Source: Candidatus Lachnocurva vaginae (GTDB lineage Bacteria > Bacillota > Clostridia > Lachnospirales > Lachnospiraceae). From it: a stretch of DNA of 64,000 nt. Shown piece after piece: positions 1 through 8,983 of this stretch. The notes beneath the pieces were generated by a model. The model had not been told where the DNA came from, searched no databases, and was given only the letters and a program-made list of their open reading frames with translations. The DNA lies in the NCBI GenBank assembly GCA_011082265.1, contig CP049781.1:806001-870000 (forward strand), in the 5' to 3' direction. The stretch's first letter is position 1. Each line of letters starts with the position of its first letter. The translations under genes and the position numbers were made by a program.

Positions 1-49
1 ATCTTGAGTAGTATAATAATCGAATTAATTATGTTTTATGATAAAATTC

Positions 50-177
50 AAATTGCCAAGCTTGAGAAATAAAATGGAATACAATTGCCAAGCTTAAGAA
101 ATTAAATGTAATACAATTGCCAAGCTTAAGAAATTAAATGTAATACAATTGCCAAGCTTTAAGAATTAAATGAAATG
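50..177. repeat. Four tandem 32-bp repeats upstream of remA
   Basis: Copies start at 50, 82, 114 and 146, an exact 32-bp period. Each has the core TTGCCAAGCTT followed by an AAATGNAATA-like tail. A degenerate fifth copy (178 onwards) runs into the ribosome binding site of remA. The two middle copies are identical; the outer ones carry a few changes. There are no spacers, so this is a plain tandem array. In most copies a TTGCCA hexamer is followed 17 nt later by GTAATA or GGAATA, spaced like a weak promoter; that reading is inference. Confidence 0.9.
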
Positions 178-207
178 TAATTGAAAAGTTAAATGTAGGA
201 GAATTAG

Positions 208-462
208 ATGTCTTTTTTAAATGTAGGGTTCGGAAATTTTGCCAATATGGATAAAATTATTGCAATTATTACGCCGGATTCAGCACCTTCAAAAAGAATG
301 ATTCAAAATTATAAAGAAAAAAATCTTTTAATAGATGCAACTTCAGGAAGAAAAACAAGAGGTATTATAGTTCTTTCAGATAACAGAGTTCTTTTATCAG
401 CATTAAGTCCTGAAGCTCTAGCAGCAAGAATTGTAAATAAAAAGGAGAGTTTAAATGAGTAA
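208..462 (+). CDS. remA: RemA family extracellular matrix / biofilm regulator (DUF370)
   Basis: An 84-residue protein of the RemA/YlzA family. In Bacillus subtilis RemA is a DNA-binding activator of matrix genes, and the family normally sits just before gmk. The start MSFLNVGFGNFAN and the internal PDSAPSKRMI segment are typical, and the length is normal. An AGGAG motif at 197-201 precedes the ATG at 208. The gene overlaps gmk by 8 bp, so the two are translationally linked. The 32-bp repeats lie directly upstream and may carry its promoter. Family assignment is firm; the role in this organism is inferred. Confidence 0.9.
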   Translation: MSFLNVGFGNFANMDKIIAIITPDSAPSKRMIQNYKEKNLLIDATSGRKTRGIIVLSDNRVLLSALSPEALAARIVNKKESLNE

Positions 463-1093
463 AGAAGGAACAGTTATCGTTTTATCGGGGTTTTCTGGAG
501 CAGGAAAAGGTACGATAATGAAGCATCTCCTTTTGTCTCATAAAAATGAGTATTTCCTTTCCGTTTCAGCAACTACGAGAAAAAAGCGTGAAGGAGAAGA
601 AGATGGAAGAGAATATTTTTTTAAAACAAAAGAAGAGTTTGAGGAAATGATAAGACAGCATGAACTTTTGGAATTTGCATCATTTAATGATAATTATTAT
701 GGAACTCCAAGAACTTATGTAGAAAAGCTTACCAATGAAGGAAAAGATGTTATACTTGAAATTGAAGTGCAGGGAGCACTTCAAGTAAAAAAGATTTTTC
801 CTCAAGCAATTTTAATATTTGTAACGCCGAAAAGTGCAAAGATTTTAAAAGAGAGACTTTATGGTAGAGGAACAGAAGACGAAAAAGTCATAAATGAAAG
901 ACTTTACATAGCAGGACGTGAATCGCTTCTTATGGGGCAATATGATTATATTTTAGTAAATGACGTATTGGAAGATGCTGTTAATAATCTTCATAATATT
1001 ATCCAAAGCGAAAAACATCGTACAATACGAAATCCAAAATTTATAAATAGTATTCAAAATGAACTTAAAGAATTTTCGAAGGGAGAAAAATAA
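455..1093 (+). CDS. gmk: Guanylate kinase
   Basis: Phosphorylates GMP to GDP with ATP in the cytoplasm, a step in guanine nucleotide supply. The 212-residue protein has the P-loop GFSGAGKGT at about residues 12-20, then the GMP-binding region with SVSATTRKKREGE and DGREYFF. The length is usual. An AAGGAG motif precedes the ATG inside the end of remA. The stop codon shares one base with the start of rpoZ (TAATG at 1091-1095), the classic gmk-rpoZ pairing. Confidence 0.97.
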   Translation: MSKEGTVIVLSGFSGAGKGTIMKHLLLSHKNEYFLSVSATTRKKREGEEDGREYFFKTKEEFEEMIRQHELLEFASFNDNYYGTPRTYVEKLTNEGKDVILEIEVQGALQVKKIFPQAILIFVTPKSAKILKERLYGRGTEDEKVINERLYIAGRESLLMGQYDYILVNDVLEDAVNNLHNIIQSEKHRTIRNPKFINSIQNELKEFSKGEK

Positions 1094-1434
1094 TGATTCA
1101 TCCATCTTATGTTGAACTTATGAAAGTAATTAATAAAAATGTTGAGGAAGGTGACGAGCCTGTAGTAAATAGTCGTTACAGTGTTGTATGTGCTACTGCA
1201 AAAAGAGCAAGACAGATTATAGACCATGCACCTACACTTATTGACACAGAAGAAAATGAAAAGCCTCTTTCAATAGCAGTTGAAGAATTATATGAAGGAA
1301 AACTTAAAATCTTAACAGATGAAGAAGCTTTATATGAAAGAACTCAGAAAGAAGCTATTTTAAATCAGATAAATAATAATCTTTTGAATGAAAATGAAAA
1401 AGATGAAGATGAAGATGAAAGCCGGAAAGAATGA
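1093..1434 (+). CDS. rpoZ: RNA polymerase omega subunit
   Basis: A 113-residue omega subunit, which helps assemble and stabilise RNA polymerase. The N-terminal YSVVCATAKRARQI segment is the recognisable omega core that contacts beta'. The C-terminus is an acidic tail (DEDEDESRKE), longer than in many Firmicutes and probably disordered. It overlaps gmk by one base and rimO by four (ATGA at 1431-1434), so it belongs to a tight operon. Confidence 0.95.
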   Translation: MIHPSYVELMKVINKNVEEGDEPVVNSRYSVVCATAKRARQIIDHAPTLIDTEENEKPLSIAVEELYEGKLKILTDEEALYERTQKEAILNQINNNLLNENEKDEDEDESRKE

Positions 1435-2750
1435 AGGTAGCTTTTATTTCTTTAGGCTGCGATAAAAATCTTACAGATTCCGAGCATATGTTATATCTTT
1501 TGCATAAGGATAATATTGAAATATCTTCTGAAGAAGATGCGGACGTTATCGTAGTAAATTCATGTTGCTTTATAGCAGATTCGCTTGAAGAAAGTATTGA
1601 TAATATTATTGCAGCAGGAGAACTAAAAAAGAAGGGGAAGCTTTCGGGACTTGTCCTTTCAGGATGTATGAGCGAAAGATACAAAGACGAAATTAGAGAA
1701 GAACTTCCGGAAGTTGATACAATTGTAGGTACAAATTCTTACGACAATATAGTGGAAGCTGTTAAAGCAGCTTATAATCATGAAAAAAAGGAATATTTTA
1801 AACCGCATCTAGGAATACCTAATATTTGCGGTAGGATTTCAACAACAGGCCTTCCATATAATTTTGTTAAAATTGCGGAAGGCTGTAATAAATTTTGCAC
1901 TTATTGTGTAATTCCATCTATAAGAGGACGATTTAGAAGTGTGCCTATGGAAATGGTTTTACATGAAATAAATCAACTTGCAGATGACGGTATCACAGAA
2001 ATTAATCTTGTTGCTCAAGAGACTACACTTTATGGAATCGATCTTTATGGAAAGAAGATGCTTCCTACTCTATTATCAGAAATAGAGAAGATTAAGTATA
2101 TAAAAAGTATAAGGCTTTTATATTGTTATCCTGAAACTATTGATGAAGAGCTTGTTTATGAAATGGCAAGAAATAAAAAAGTCCTTCATTACATCGATAT
2201 GCCTATTCAGCATTGTAATGATTTGATTTTACATAGAATGAATAGAAAAGCTACTAAACAGCTTATTTTGGATAAGATAAAGCTTCTTCGTGATAAAATT
2301 CCGGATATTGCGATAAGAACAACTCTTATTACAGGATTTCCTGGTGAAACGGATGAAATGCACGAAGAAATGAAGGAATTTATAAAACAGGTTAAGTTCG
2401 ACAGACTTGGAGTATTCACATATTCAAGAGAAAAGAATACGCCTGCATATAATTTTCCTAATCAGGTCGATGAAGAAGTGAAAAAGAAGAGAAAAGATGA
2501 GCTTATGCGTCTTCAAAAAACCATTTCTCTTATGAAAAATAGAGAAAGTGTCGGTAATGTTGTGTCAACATTTGTAGAAGGATATGTTCCTGAAAAGAAG
2601 ATATATGTAGGGAGAACTTATAAAGATGCTCCTAACGTTGATAATTATATTTTTTTTAAATCCGATATCGACCTTATGAGCGGATCAATTGTAGACGTAA
2701 AAATAAATGATTTTAAAGAATATGATCTTTATGGAGAACTTGTTGAATGA
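1431..2750 (+). CDS. rimO: Ribosomal protein S12 methylthiotransferase RimO
   Basis: A radical-SAM enzyme that adds a methylthio group to an aspartate of ribosomal protein S12. The 439 residues hold the N-terminal cluster-binding domain (SLGCDKNLTDSE, NSCCFIADS, LSGCMSERY supply the three cysteines), the radical-SAM motif CNKFCTYC near residue 150, and a C-terminal TRAM-like domain. The SLGCDKNLTDSE start is diagnostic of RimO rather than MiaB. It overlaps rpoZ and pgsA by ATGA junctions. Confidence 0.95.
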   Translation: MKVAFISLGCDKNLTDSEHMLYLLHKDNIEISSEEDADVIVVNSCCFIADSLEESIDNIIAAGELKKKGKLSGLVLSGCMSERYKDEIREELPEVDTIVGTNSYDNIVEAVKAAYNHEKKEYFKPHLGIPNICGRISTTGLPYNFVKIAEGCNKFCTYCVIPSIRGRFRSVPMEMVLHEINQLADDGITEINLVAQETTLYGIDLYGKKMLPTLLSEIEKIKYIKSIRLLYCYPETIDEELVYEMARNKKVLHYIDMPIQHCNDLILHRMNRKATKQLILDKIKLLRDKIPDIAIRTTLITGFPGETDEMHEEMKEFIKQVKFDRLGVFTYSREKNTPAYNFPNQVDEEVKKKRKDELMRLQKTISLMKNRESVGNVVSTFVEGYVPEKKIYVGRTYKDAPNVDNYIFFKSDIDLMSGSIVDVKINDFKEYDLYGELVE

Positions 2751-3289
2751 ATCTACCAAATAAATTAACAGTGCTTAGAGTTATAATGATTCCATTTTTC
2801 GTATATTTTGTTTTAGTAGATCCGAAATCTTTTAATTATAGACTTATAGCGGAAGCAATATTTATAATAGCAAGCTTTACGGATTTACTCGATGGAAAGA
2901 TTGCAAGAAAATATAATCTTGTTACTAATTTTGGTAAATTTATGGATCCTTTAGCGGATAAACTTTTAGTAAGCTCGGCACTAATTTGTCTTCTTTCTAT
3001 AAAAAGTATCCCAACGTGGGTTGTTATAGTAATCATCGCAAGAGAATTTATAATTTCAGGATTCAGACTTGTAGCTGCAAATAACAATATTGTGATTGCT
3101 GCAAATCAGTGGGGAAAATGGAAAACTGCTATGCAGATGGCTATGATTGTTGTTTTAATTTTAAATATAAAAAATGATATATATATACTTTTAGCAAATA
3201 TTCTTATTTATGTTTCTGCAGCACTTACAGTTATATCGTTGATCACATATTTAGCAGCGAATAAAGATATTTTAAAAGAACAGAATTAA
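2747..3289 (+). CDS. pgsA: CDP-diacylglycerol-glycerol-3-phosphate phosphatidyltransferase
   Basis: An integral membrane enzyme making phosphatidylglycerol phosphate from CDP-diacylglycerol and glycerol-3-phosphate. The CDP-alcohol phosphotransferase signature is complete: D-x2-DGKIAR (DLLDGKIAR) at about residues 45-53, then GKFMDPLAD with its last two aspartates. Several hydrophobic helices follow, and 180 residues is normal. It is the last gene of the remA-pgsA overlap chain; a 126-bp AT-rich gap with two 15-nt direct repeats near 3288-3317 separates it from rsmD. Confidence 0.93.
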   Translation: MNLPNKLTVLRVIMIPFFVYFVLVDPKSFNYRLIAEAIFIIASFTDLLDGKIARKYNLVTNFGKFMDPLADKLLVSSALICLLSIKSIPTWVVIVIIAREFIISGFRLVAANNNIVIAANQWGKWKTAMQMAMIVVLILNIKNDIYILLANILIYVSAALTVISLITYLAANKDILKEQN

Positions 3290-3415
3290 AAAAAGAAGAT
3301 TATAAAAAAGAAGATTAAAGGAAGTAATTTGTTTTTTATAAAAAAAGTTTAATTATATTCAGATTAAGCTATTAATATAAAAGTAATTGTAATTAATAAA
3401 GGCGGAAAATTTAGT

Positions 3416-3973
3416 TTGAGAGTTATAGCGGGAAAAAAGGGGCATTTGAAGCTTTCTGCACCTTCGGGAATGAATACAAGACCTACTACGGACAGAATAA
3501 AAGAAACTTTATTTAATATTTTGCAAAATGATGTAGTTGACTGCTCTTTTCTTGATTTATTTTCAGGGAGTGGGCAGATAGGGATTGAGGCACTTTCAAG
3601 AGGAGCAAGAAAAGCGTGCTTTGTTGAAAGTGAAAAAGAAGCATATACTGTTATAGAAAAAAATCTTAAAAGTACGGGGCTTTTAGATATTTCAGTTTTG
3701 TTAAAGCAAAATGTATTTGATGCATTAAATAAGCTTTCAAATACTACTTTTGATATAGTTTTTATGGATCCTCCGTATGATGCAAATTTAGAAAAAGATG
3801 TGCTTTTATCTCTTGTAAAGAATAATATTGTGAATGAAAATTCGCTTGTTATTATAGAGGCAAATAAAAATTTTGATTTAAATTCTGTAGAAAATACTGG
3901 ATTTACAGTTACAAGAGCGAAAATATATAAAACTAATCAGCATATATTTTTAAAAAAGAAAGAAGAATTATGA
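3416..3973 (+). CDS. rsmD: 16S rRNA (guanine966-N2)-methyltransferase RsmD
   Basis: Methylates G966 of 16S rRNA using S-adenosylmethionine. The 185-residue protein begins LRVIAGKKGHLKL, the usual RsmD opening, and has the SAM-binding LDLFSGSGQIGIEALSRGA stretch and the catalytic motif DPPY (FMDPPYD) near residue 121. The start is a TTG at 3416 preceded by GGCGG about 8 nt upstream; no ATG fits the family N-terminus. It overlaps coaD by ATGA, a common rsmD-coaD arrangement. Confidence 0.93.
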   Translation: MRVIAGKKGHLKLSAPSGMNTRPTTDRIKETLFNILQNDVVDCSFLDLFSGSGQIGIEALSRGARKACFVESEKEAYTVIEKNLKSTGLLDISVLLKQNVFDALNKLSNTTFDIVFMDPPYDANLEKDVLLSLVKNNIVNENSLVIIEANKNFDLNSVENTGFTVTRAKIYKTNQHIFLKKKEEL

Positions 3974-4473
3974 TAAAGGCTATATATCCGGGGAGTTTCG
4001 ATCCGGTAACATATGGGCATCTTGACATTATAAGACGTTCATCTAAAATGTTTGATAAAATAGTTGTAGGCGTGCTTCACAACAGCCAAAAAAATCCGTT
4101 GTTTAACATTTCCGAACGTGTTAATATGATAAAAGAGTTGACATCAGATTTACCTAATGTAGAGGTTTTGTCATTTAATGGTCTTTTAGTGGATTTTGCA
4201 AGAGAGATTGATGCACATATCATAATTAGAGGACTTAGAGCTATTACAGATTTTGAGTATGAACTTCAGATAGCTCAAAGTAATAAAGTACAGAATAGCG
4301 ATATTGAAACAGTATTTTTAACTACTGATATACATTATTCTTATTTAAGTTCTACTATAGTTAGGGAATTCGCATCTTACGGCGGAGATATATGTAAGTT
4401 TGCTCCTCCGTTAGTAGTTTCTAAAATCAAAGAAAAATATAAAGGAAAAAAAGGAGAAGATCATGGCAAGTAG
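3970..4473 (+). CDS. coaD: Phosphopantetheine adenylyltransferase
   Basis: Transfers AMP from ATP to 4'-phosphopantetheine to form dephospho-CoA, the fourth step of CoA synthesis. The 167-residue protein starts IKAIYPGSFDPVTYGHLDII, with the nucleotidyltransferase T/HxGH-type motif (YGH), and later has IIRGLRAITDFEYE and the SSTIVRE motif that binds ATP. Its end overlaps the next gene by 11 bp. Confidence 0.96.
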   Translation: MIKAIYPGSFDPVTYGHLDIIRRSSKMFDKIVVGVLHNSQKNPLFNISERVNMIKELTSDLPNVEVLSFNGLLVDFAREIDAHIIIRGLRAITDFEYELQIAQSNKVQNSDIETVFLTTDIHYSYLSSTIVREFASYGGDICKFAPPLVVSKIKEKYKGKKGEDHGK

Positions 4474-5200
4474 CATTGAACAAATAATTCTGGACATGGA
4501 AAAATTCATTGATGAAGAAAGTAAACCTGCTACATTTTCAAGCACAAAGATTGTAATAAATCGAGATGATTTATATGCTTTTATAGAAGAACTTAAAGCA
4601 ACTACACCGAAAGAGCTTAGACGTTACCAACAGATTATAAATAATAGAGAGTCAATTTTAGAAGATGCTAGGAAAAAAGCTGAAGAGATTATTTCCGAAG
4701 CACATACTAAAAATGACGAACTTGTTTCACAGCATGAAATTATGCAACAGGCTTATGCACAGGCTAACAAGATGATGATGATTTCTACAAAAGAAGCACA
4801 GAAAATGCTTGATAATGCAGCAACAGAAGCAAATTCCCTAAAAACTGGTGCAGTAGAATATACAGATGATTTACTGTCAGATGTTGAAAGTGTTTTATCA
4901 AATTCGGTTGATGTTATAAAAGAAAGAGATGAAGTAATTCTAGGAAAACTTTCCAAGATACTTACTCAGGTTGTAAGTAATAGAAGTGAACTTAAACCTA
5001 ATAATACAATAGTAAAAGATGATAAAAAAAATATCAATAGTAGTACTGATAGTAAAAGTAGCGGACAACATAATAAAGCTAATGATAAAGATAAAACTGA
5101 TTTAAAAAAGGAAATACCGACCTTAGATACCAATAAATCTGATACTTCACATGAAAGTCCGAAAATAGATGTACCTGAAGGATTTTTTAAAAATAAGTAA
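4463..5200 (+). CDS. Coiled-coil protein resembling ATP synthase peripheral stalk subunits
   Basis: A 245-residue protein found after coaD in Lachnospiraceae-type genomes and often labelled 'ATPase'. It has no P-loop. Residues 60-150 are strongly helical and charged (ARKKAEEIISEA, QAYAQANKMM), like V-type ATPase subunit E/H or DivIVA-like coiled coils. The last 70 residues are a Ser/Asn/Asp/Lys-rich low-complexity tail. There is no signal peptide or membrane segment. Function unknown: the family link is pattern memory, not a specific assignment. It is the last gene of the operon, followed by a hairpin at 5211-5237. Confidence 0.7.
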   Translation: MASSIEQIILDMEKFIDEESKPATFSSTKIVINRDDLYAFIEELKATTPKELRRYQQIINNRESILEDARKKAEEIISEAHTKNDELVSQHEIMQQAYAQANKMMMISTKEAQKMLDNAATEANSLKTGAVEYTDDLLSDVESVLSNSVDVIKERDEVILGKLSKILTQVVSNRSELKPNNTIVKDDKKNINSSTDSKSSGQHNKANDKDKTDLKKEIPTLDTNKSDTSHESPKIDVPEGFFKNK

Positions 5201-5210
5201 ATTAGAAAAC

Positions 5211-5241
5211 AAAGGCATTCTAAAGGAGGATGCCTTTTATA
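5211..5241 (+). terminator. Intrinsic terminator after the coaD operon
   Basis: An 8-bp perfect stem (AAAGGCAT at 5211-5218, ATGCCTTT at 5230-5237) with an 11-nt loop follows the stop at 5200. The T run is short and continues as TATATT, so strength is moderate. Confidence 0.7.
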
Positions 5242-5367
5242 TTATATTTATACATAACATTAGTGTAGCTTTTACATAATAGATATAGGTTATACACTTT
5301 TAAATTTTTCTTATATTAAATTAATATTTTATGTAATTGTAATTTGATATTGTAGATAGGTAAATAT

Positions 5368-6042
5368 ATGCTTAAAGATTTTAAAACCGTAATTTTTGAT
5401 ATGGACGGAACTTTAACTGATTCAAATGGTTTATGGAAAGATATAGATTATGCTTTTTTTACTGAAAGGCATATTGATTATCCGAGCAATTTACAGGAGC
5501 TTATTCAGGGAAAAAGTATTACGGAAACAGCTAAATTTTACAAGAAAAATTTTGAGTTAAAAGAAACAGAAGATGAACTTATAAATATTTGGAACGAAAT
5601 GGCAGAGGAAAGCTATAAAAAAGTACCTTTAAAGTGCGGAGTTTTAGAACTTCTATCATATTTAAAAGATAATGGTATAAAAATGTGTCTTGCATCAGCA
5701 AATTCAAGAGAACTTGTGGATGTTGCCTTTAAGGCACATAATTTAGGCGATTATATAAAAACTATAATAACTTCAAATGAAGTAAAGAGAGGGAAACCAT
5801 TTCCAGATATGTATTTAAAAGCAGCTGAAGATTCATTTTCAAGCCCTAAAGATTGTCTTGTATTTGAAGATGTTTTAAATGGTCTTAAAGGAGCAAAAAA
5901 TGCAAATATGACCGTTTATTGCATTGATGATGAATATTCAAAGTCAGACCTTTTAAAGAAAAAGGAAGTAGCGGATAGGTATTTGTATTCATATTTTGAT
6001 TTGGAAGAAATACATAAATTAAAAAAAGATAATTTATTATAA
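5368..6042 (+). CDS. HAD-superfamily hydrolase, beta-phosphoglucomutase-like
   Basis: A 224-residue HAD phosphatase. Motif I is FDMDGTLTDS (residues 10-19, nucleophile Asp), motif II lies in CLASANS, motif III is the lysine of KRGKPFPD, and motif IV is VFEDVLNG. The helical cap between motifs I and II is type C1, as in beta-phosphoglucomutases and phosphoglycolate phosphatases. The substrate cannot be read from sequence. GATAGG lies 7 nt before the ATG. It stands alone between the terminator at 5.2 kb and the pseudouridine synthase. Confidence 0.85.
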   Translation: MLKDFKTVIFDMDGTLTDSNGLWKDIDYAFFTERHIDYPSNLQELIQGKSITETAKFYKKNFELKETEDELINIWNEMAEESYKKVPLKCGVLELLSYLKDNGIKMCLASANSRELVDVAFKAHNLGDYIKTIITSNEVKRGKPFPDMYLKAAEDSFSSPKDCLVFEDVLNGLKGAKNANMTVYCIDDEYSKSDLLKKKEVADRYLYSYFDLEEIHKLKKDNLL

Positions 6043-6144
6043 ATAAATATAAGATGAAATTTGTACCTTATATACTTTTTAGAAAATATATAAGGAAAAT
6101 ATGATATTATAACTTTTAATTAAAAATAGAAAAGAAAATAGATT

Positions 6145-7164
6145 TTGAAAAATTATAAGATAGAAAAAATGGAAGAAGGACAGAAGCTTATAAGGTATTT
6201 AGAAAAATTAATGCCTAAGGCTTCTATTTCTTTTATTTATAAAATGCTTAGAAAAAAGAATATAAAATTAAATGATAAAAGAGCATTTGGGAATGAAGTG
6301 TTAAAGGATAAAGATGATATAAAAATTTTCTTTTCGGATGAAACTTTTAAGAAGTTTGAGAATTATTTAAGTAAATCATCCTTAGAAAAGCAACAGTTAG
6401 AAAAAAAAATAAAATCAAAAGAGGATATACTTAATAGCTTTTATGATAGTAAGGTATTTGATAAGCTGGATATTTTATATGAAGATGAAGACATTTTAGT
6501 CTTAAATAAACCTGCAGGAATGCTTTCGCAGAAAAGCAAAAGGGATGATATTTCTATAAATGAATTAGCAATAAAATATCTTTTAGATGAAGGAAAAATT
6601 ACAGTAGAAAAACTTAAAACATTTAAACCTTCTGTTATTAACAGACTTGATCGAAATACTTCAGGTATTATATTATTCGGAAAGACGATGAAAGGTTTAA
6701 AAGAAGGAGCTAGGCTTCTTTTAGATAAAAGTCTTAAAAAGAGTTATATTTGTGCTGTAAAAGGAGAATATAAAAGAAACGATGGCATTTTAAAGGGATA
6801 TCTTTTAAAAGATGATGAACATAATAAGGTAAAATATTTTGACCATGAAATAAATGGCGGAAAATATATGGAAGAAGAAGTTTTTAAGATTTTCTTTTCT
6901 AAAAAGATTTCAATTTTAAAAGTAATCCTTCATACAGGAAGAAGTCATCAGATAAGATGCAGCTTAAGTGCAATCGGCTATCCCGTTGCAGGAGATTTAA
7001 AATATGGAGATAAATCTTTTAATAAATTATTTTTAAAAGAAGGTATAAAATATCAGCTTTTACACAGTTATGAAATTACTTACAAAAATAAAATTATTAA
7101 AGCAAAACTACCTAATGTTTTTGAGAGGATAAAAAATGGCGACTTGGAATTCCAGAGGTCTTAG
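6145..7164 (+). CDS. RluC/RluD-family 23S rRNA pseudouridine synthase
   Basis: Converts uridines to pseudouridine, most likely in 23S rRNA. The 339 residues hold an N-terminal S4 RNA-binding region (SFIYKMLRKKNIKLN at about 30-44) and the synthase core with NRLDRNTSG, where the aspartate is catalytic; relatives usually have His rather than Asn as the first residue of this motif. TGRSHQIR is also present. The start is a TTG at 6145, chosen because the family N-terminus begins there; the Shine-Dalgarno is weak. Its 3' end overlaps recU by 29 bp. Confidence 0.88.
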   Translation: MKNYKIEKMEEGQKLIRYLEKLMPKASISFIYKMLRKKNIKLNDKRAFGNEVLKDKDDIKIFFSDETFKKFENYLSKSSLEKQQLEKKIKSKEDILNSFYDSKVFDKLDILYEDEDILVLNKPAGMLSQKSKRDDISINELAIKYLLDEGKITVEKLKTFKPSVINRLDRNTSGIILFGKTMKGLKEGARLLLDKSLKKSYICAVKGEYKRNDGILKGYLLKDDEHNKVKYFDHEINGGKYMEEEVFKIFFSKKISILKVILHTGRSHQIRCSLSAIGYPVAGDLKYGDKSFNKLFLKEGIKYQLLHSYEITYKNKIIKAKLPNVFERIKNGDLEFQRS

Positions 7165-7672
7165 AGGATCGACTCTTGAAGATCTTATAAATCAGACAAA
7201 TGAAATTTATAGAAAAAATGAACTTTCATTAATTCAAAAGATTCCTACACCTATTACCCCTATAAATATAGATAAAGTAAGCAGACATATTACTCTTGCT
7301 TATTTTGATAAAAAAAGTACAGTAGATTACATAGGCGTTGCACAAGGAGTTGCAATATGCTTTGATGCAAAGGAATGTGAAAAGGATACTTTCCCTTTGG
7401 CAAATATTCATCCTCATCAGCTAAAATTTATGGAAGATTTTGAAAAACAGAGTGGAATTTCATTTTTTGTCATTTATTTTTCACATTACAAAAAATATTA
7501 TTATTTGTCATTCAAGGAAGCAAAATATTTTTGGAATAGAAAGGAAGAAGGAGGTAGGAAGAGTTTTAAGATAGATGAACTTACACCTTCTATGTTTTTT
7601 ACAGAAAAAAAAGGCATTCTTGTTCCATATCTTGATATGATAAATAAAGATCTTGAAAGTAGAGAAAATTAA
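7136..7672 (+). CDS. recU: Holliday junction resolvase RecU
   Basis: Cuts four-way junctions during recombination repair and helps chromosome segregation. The 178-residue protein has the RecU core: YFDKKSTVDYIGV with the metal-binding Asp, then CFDAKECEKDTFPL, equivalent to the FEAKET-TSFPL region of Bacillus RecU, and HPHQLKFM. In Bacilli recU sits beside ponA; here it lies between an rRNA modification gene and an RNase gene and overlaps the former. Confidence 0.92.
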   Translation: MATWNSRGLRGSTLEDLINQTNEIYRKNELSLIQKIPTPITPINIDKVSRHITLAYFDKKSTVDYIGVAQGVAICFDAKECEKDTFPLANIHPHQLKFMEDFEKQSGISFFVIYFSHYKKYYYLSFKEAKYFWNRKEEGGRKSFKIDELTPSMFFTEKKGILVPYLDMINKDLESREN

Positions 7673-7674
7673 AA

Positions 7675-8919
7675 TTGAAATATATTATAACGAAAAATTC
7701 ATTGAATAGAGAAGAACACATTGTCGAATATTTACTTAATGATGATAATAAACCTGTTGAAATATTTGTAAATCAAAAAGAAGGCGAAGCACGAGTAGGT
7801 AGTATTTATACAGGGAAAGTGGGAAGAATTTTAAAAAATACAAATTCTTGTTTTGTAAATATTGGAAAAGCTGAAGTCTTTTTAAAATTAAAGGAAAAGG
7901 GACATATTTTATATAGTCATAAATATTCCAAGGGAGAAGAAATAAAAGAGGGTGATGAAATTGTCATTCAAATTAAAAATGCTGGAATAAAGGATAAAAA
8001 TCCGACTGGAACATCGAAAATTTCTTTAAAAAGTGATCACTTAGTTCTTATATTTAATGAGAGAGGGATTCACTGTTCTAAAAATCTAAGCTCTGAATTA
8101 AAAAAAAATCTAGTATCTATTACAGAGGAAATAATTTCAGATAATTTTAAAAAATACGAAGAAAAGGGCGAGCTTCCGGCAATAATTTTTAGAAGCAATA
8201 TATCGGATATATTAAAAGATAAATGTAATGAAAAAAATTTAAGTAGTATAAAAAATGAAATAATATCCTTATTTACAGAGTATTTTTCTTTTATTAATAA
8301 AGCAAGCCACATGAGTCCTTTTATGCTTTTAAAAGAAGAAAGAATGCATTTTATAGATAGGCTTTTAAATATAAAGGAAAAAGTTGATGATATAATTACA
8401 GATATTCCTTCAATATATGATAAATTACTAAAAGAAGAATTTTTGCAGGATAAAAATATAAATTTTTATGAGGATGATTTTTCTTTAATTAAGTTATATT
8501 CGCTTTCTAAACTATTAAAGGATGCGACTAGTCGAATAGTATATTTAAAATCAGGAGCAAATATTACTATAGATCAAACAGAAGCTTTTAATATGATTGA
8601 TGTAAATTCATCTCATTCATCTAATTTAAAAGCAAAAACTAATGATGATTTCTTATACAAGATAAACATTGAAGCTGCAAAAGAGATATCAAAGCAGATT
8701 AGACTTAGAAATTTATCGGGAATCATAATAATTGATTTTATCAATATGAAAGACGAATCGCTTTTAAATGATATTATGAGAAAATTGAGAGAATATGTAA
8801 AAAATGATTATGTTAAAGTCAATGTCATAGATAAAACAGCTCTTTCATTAGTTGAAATTACAAGAGAAAAAAAATATTCATCATTAAAAGAGCAATGTCA
8901 ATTATATTTTAATTTATAA
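7675..8919 (+). CDS. rng: Ribonuclease E/G family protein, short C-terminus
   Basis: An endoribonuclease of the RNase E/G family, usually acting in rRNA maturation and mRNA decay. Residues 35-110 form an S1-like RNA-binding domain (GSIYTGKVGRIL, CFVNIGKAEVFL). The catalytic core carries metal-binding aspartates in FNMIDVNSS and IIIIDFINM. The 414-residue chain ends soon after LVEITREKK, and I do not see the CPxC Zn-link motif that ties dimers together in RNase E and RNase G. The start is a TTG three bases after the recU stop. A position just before rplU is common for this family in Clostridia. Confidence 0.88.
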   Translation: MKYIITKNSLNREEHIVEYLLNDDNKPVEIFVNQKEGEARVGSIYTGKVGRILKNTNSCFVNIGKAEVFLKLKEKGHILYSHKYSKGEEIKEGDEIVIQIKNAGIKDKNPTGTSKISLKSDHLVLIFNERGIHCSKNLSSELKKNLVSITEEIISDNFKKYEEKGELPAIIFRSNISDILKDKCNEKNLSSIKNEIISLFTEYFSFINKASHMSPFMLLKEERMHFIDRLLNIKEKVDDIITDIPSIYDKLLKEEFLQDKNINFYEDDFSLIKLYSLSKLLKDATSRIVYLKSGANITIDQTEAFNMIDVNSSHSSNLKAKTNDDFLYKINIEAAKEISKQIRLRNLSGIIIIDFINMKDESLLNDIMRKLREYVKNDYVKVNVIDKTALSLVEITREKKYSSLKEQCQLYFNL

Positions 8920-8920
8920 T

Positions 8921-8960
8921 ATTAATGACAACTTTCAAATATTAATGACAACTTTCAATA
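8921..8960. repeat. Direct duplication of 20 bp after rng
   Basis: ATTAATGACAACTTTCAA-AT occurs at 8921-8940 and again at 8941-8960 with one change at the end. A related AATGATAACTTTCAT lies at 13385-13399 after rsfS. No function is evident. Confidence 0.85.
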
Positions 8961-8983
8961 TTTATAAAACCTTGTAAGATATA

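Noticed and set aside
50..181. Regular 32-bp repeats that could suggest a CRISPR array
   Set aside because: Copies are contiguous with no unique spacers and no cas genes are present.
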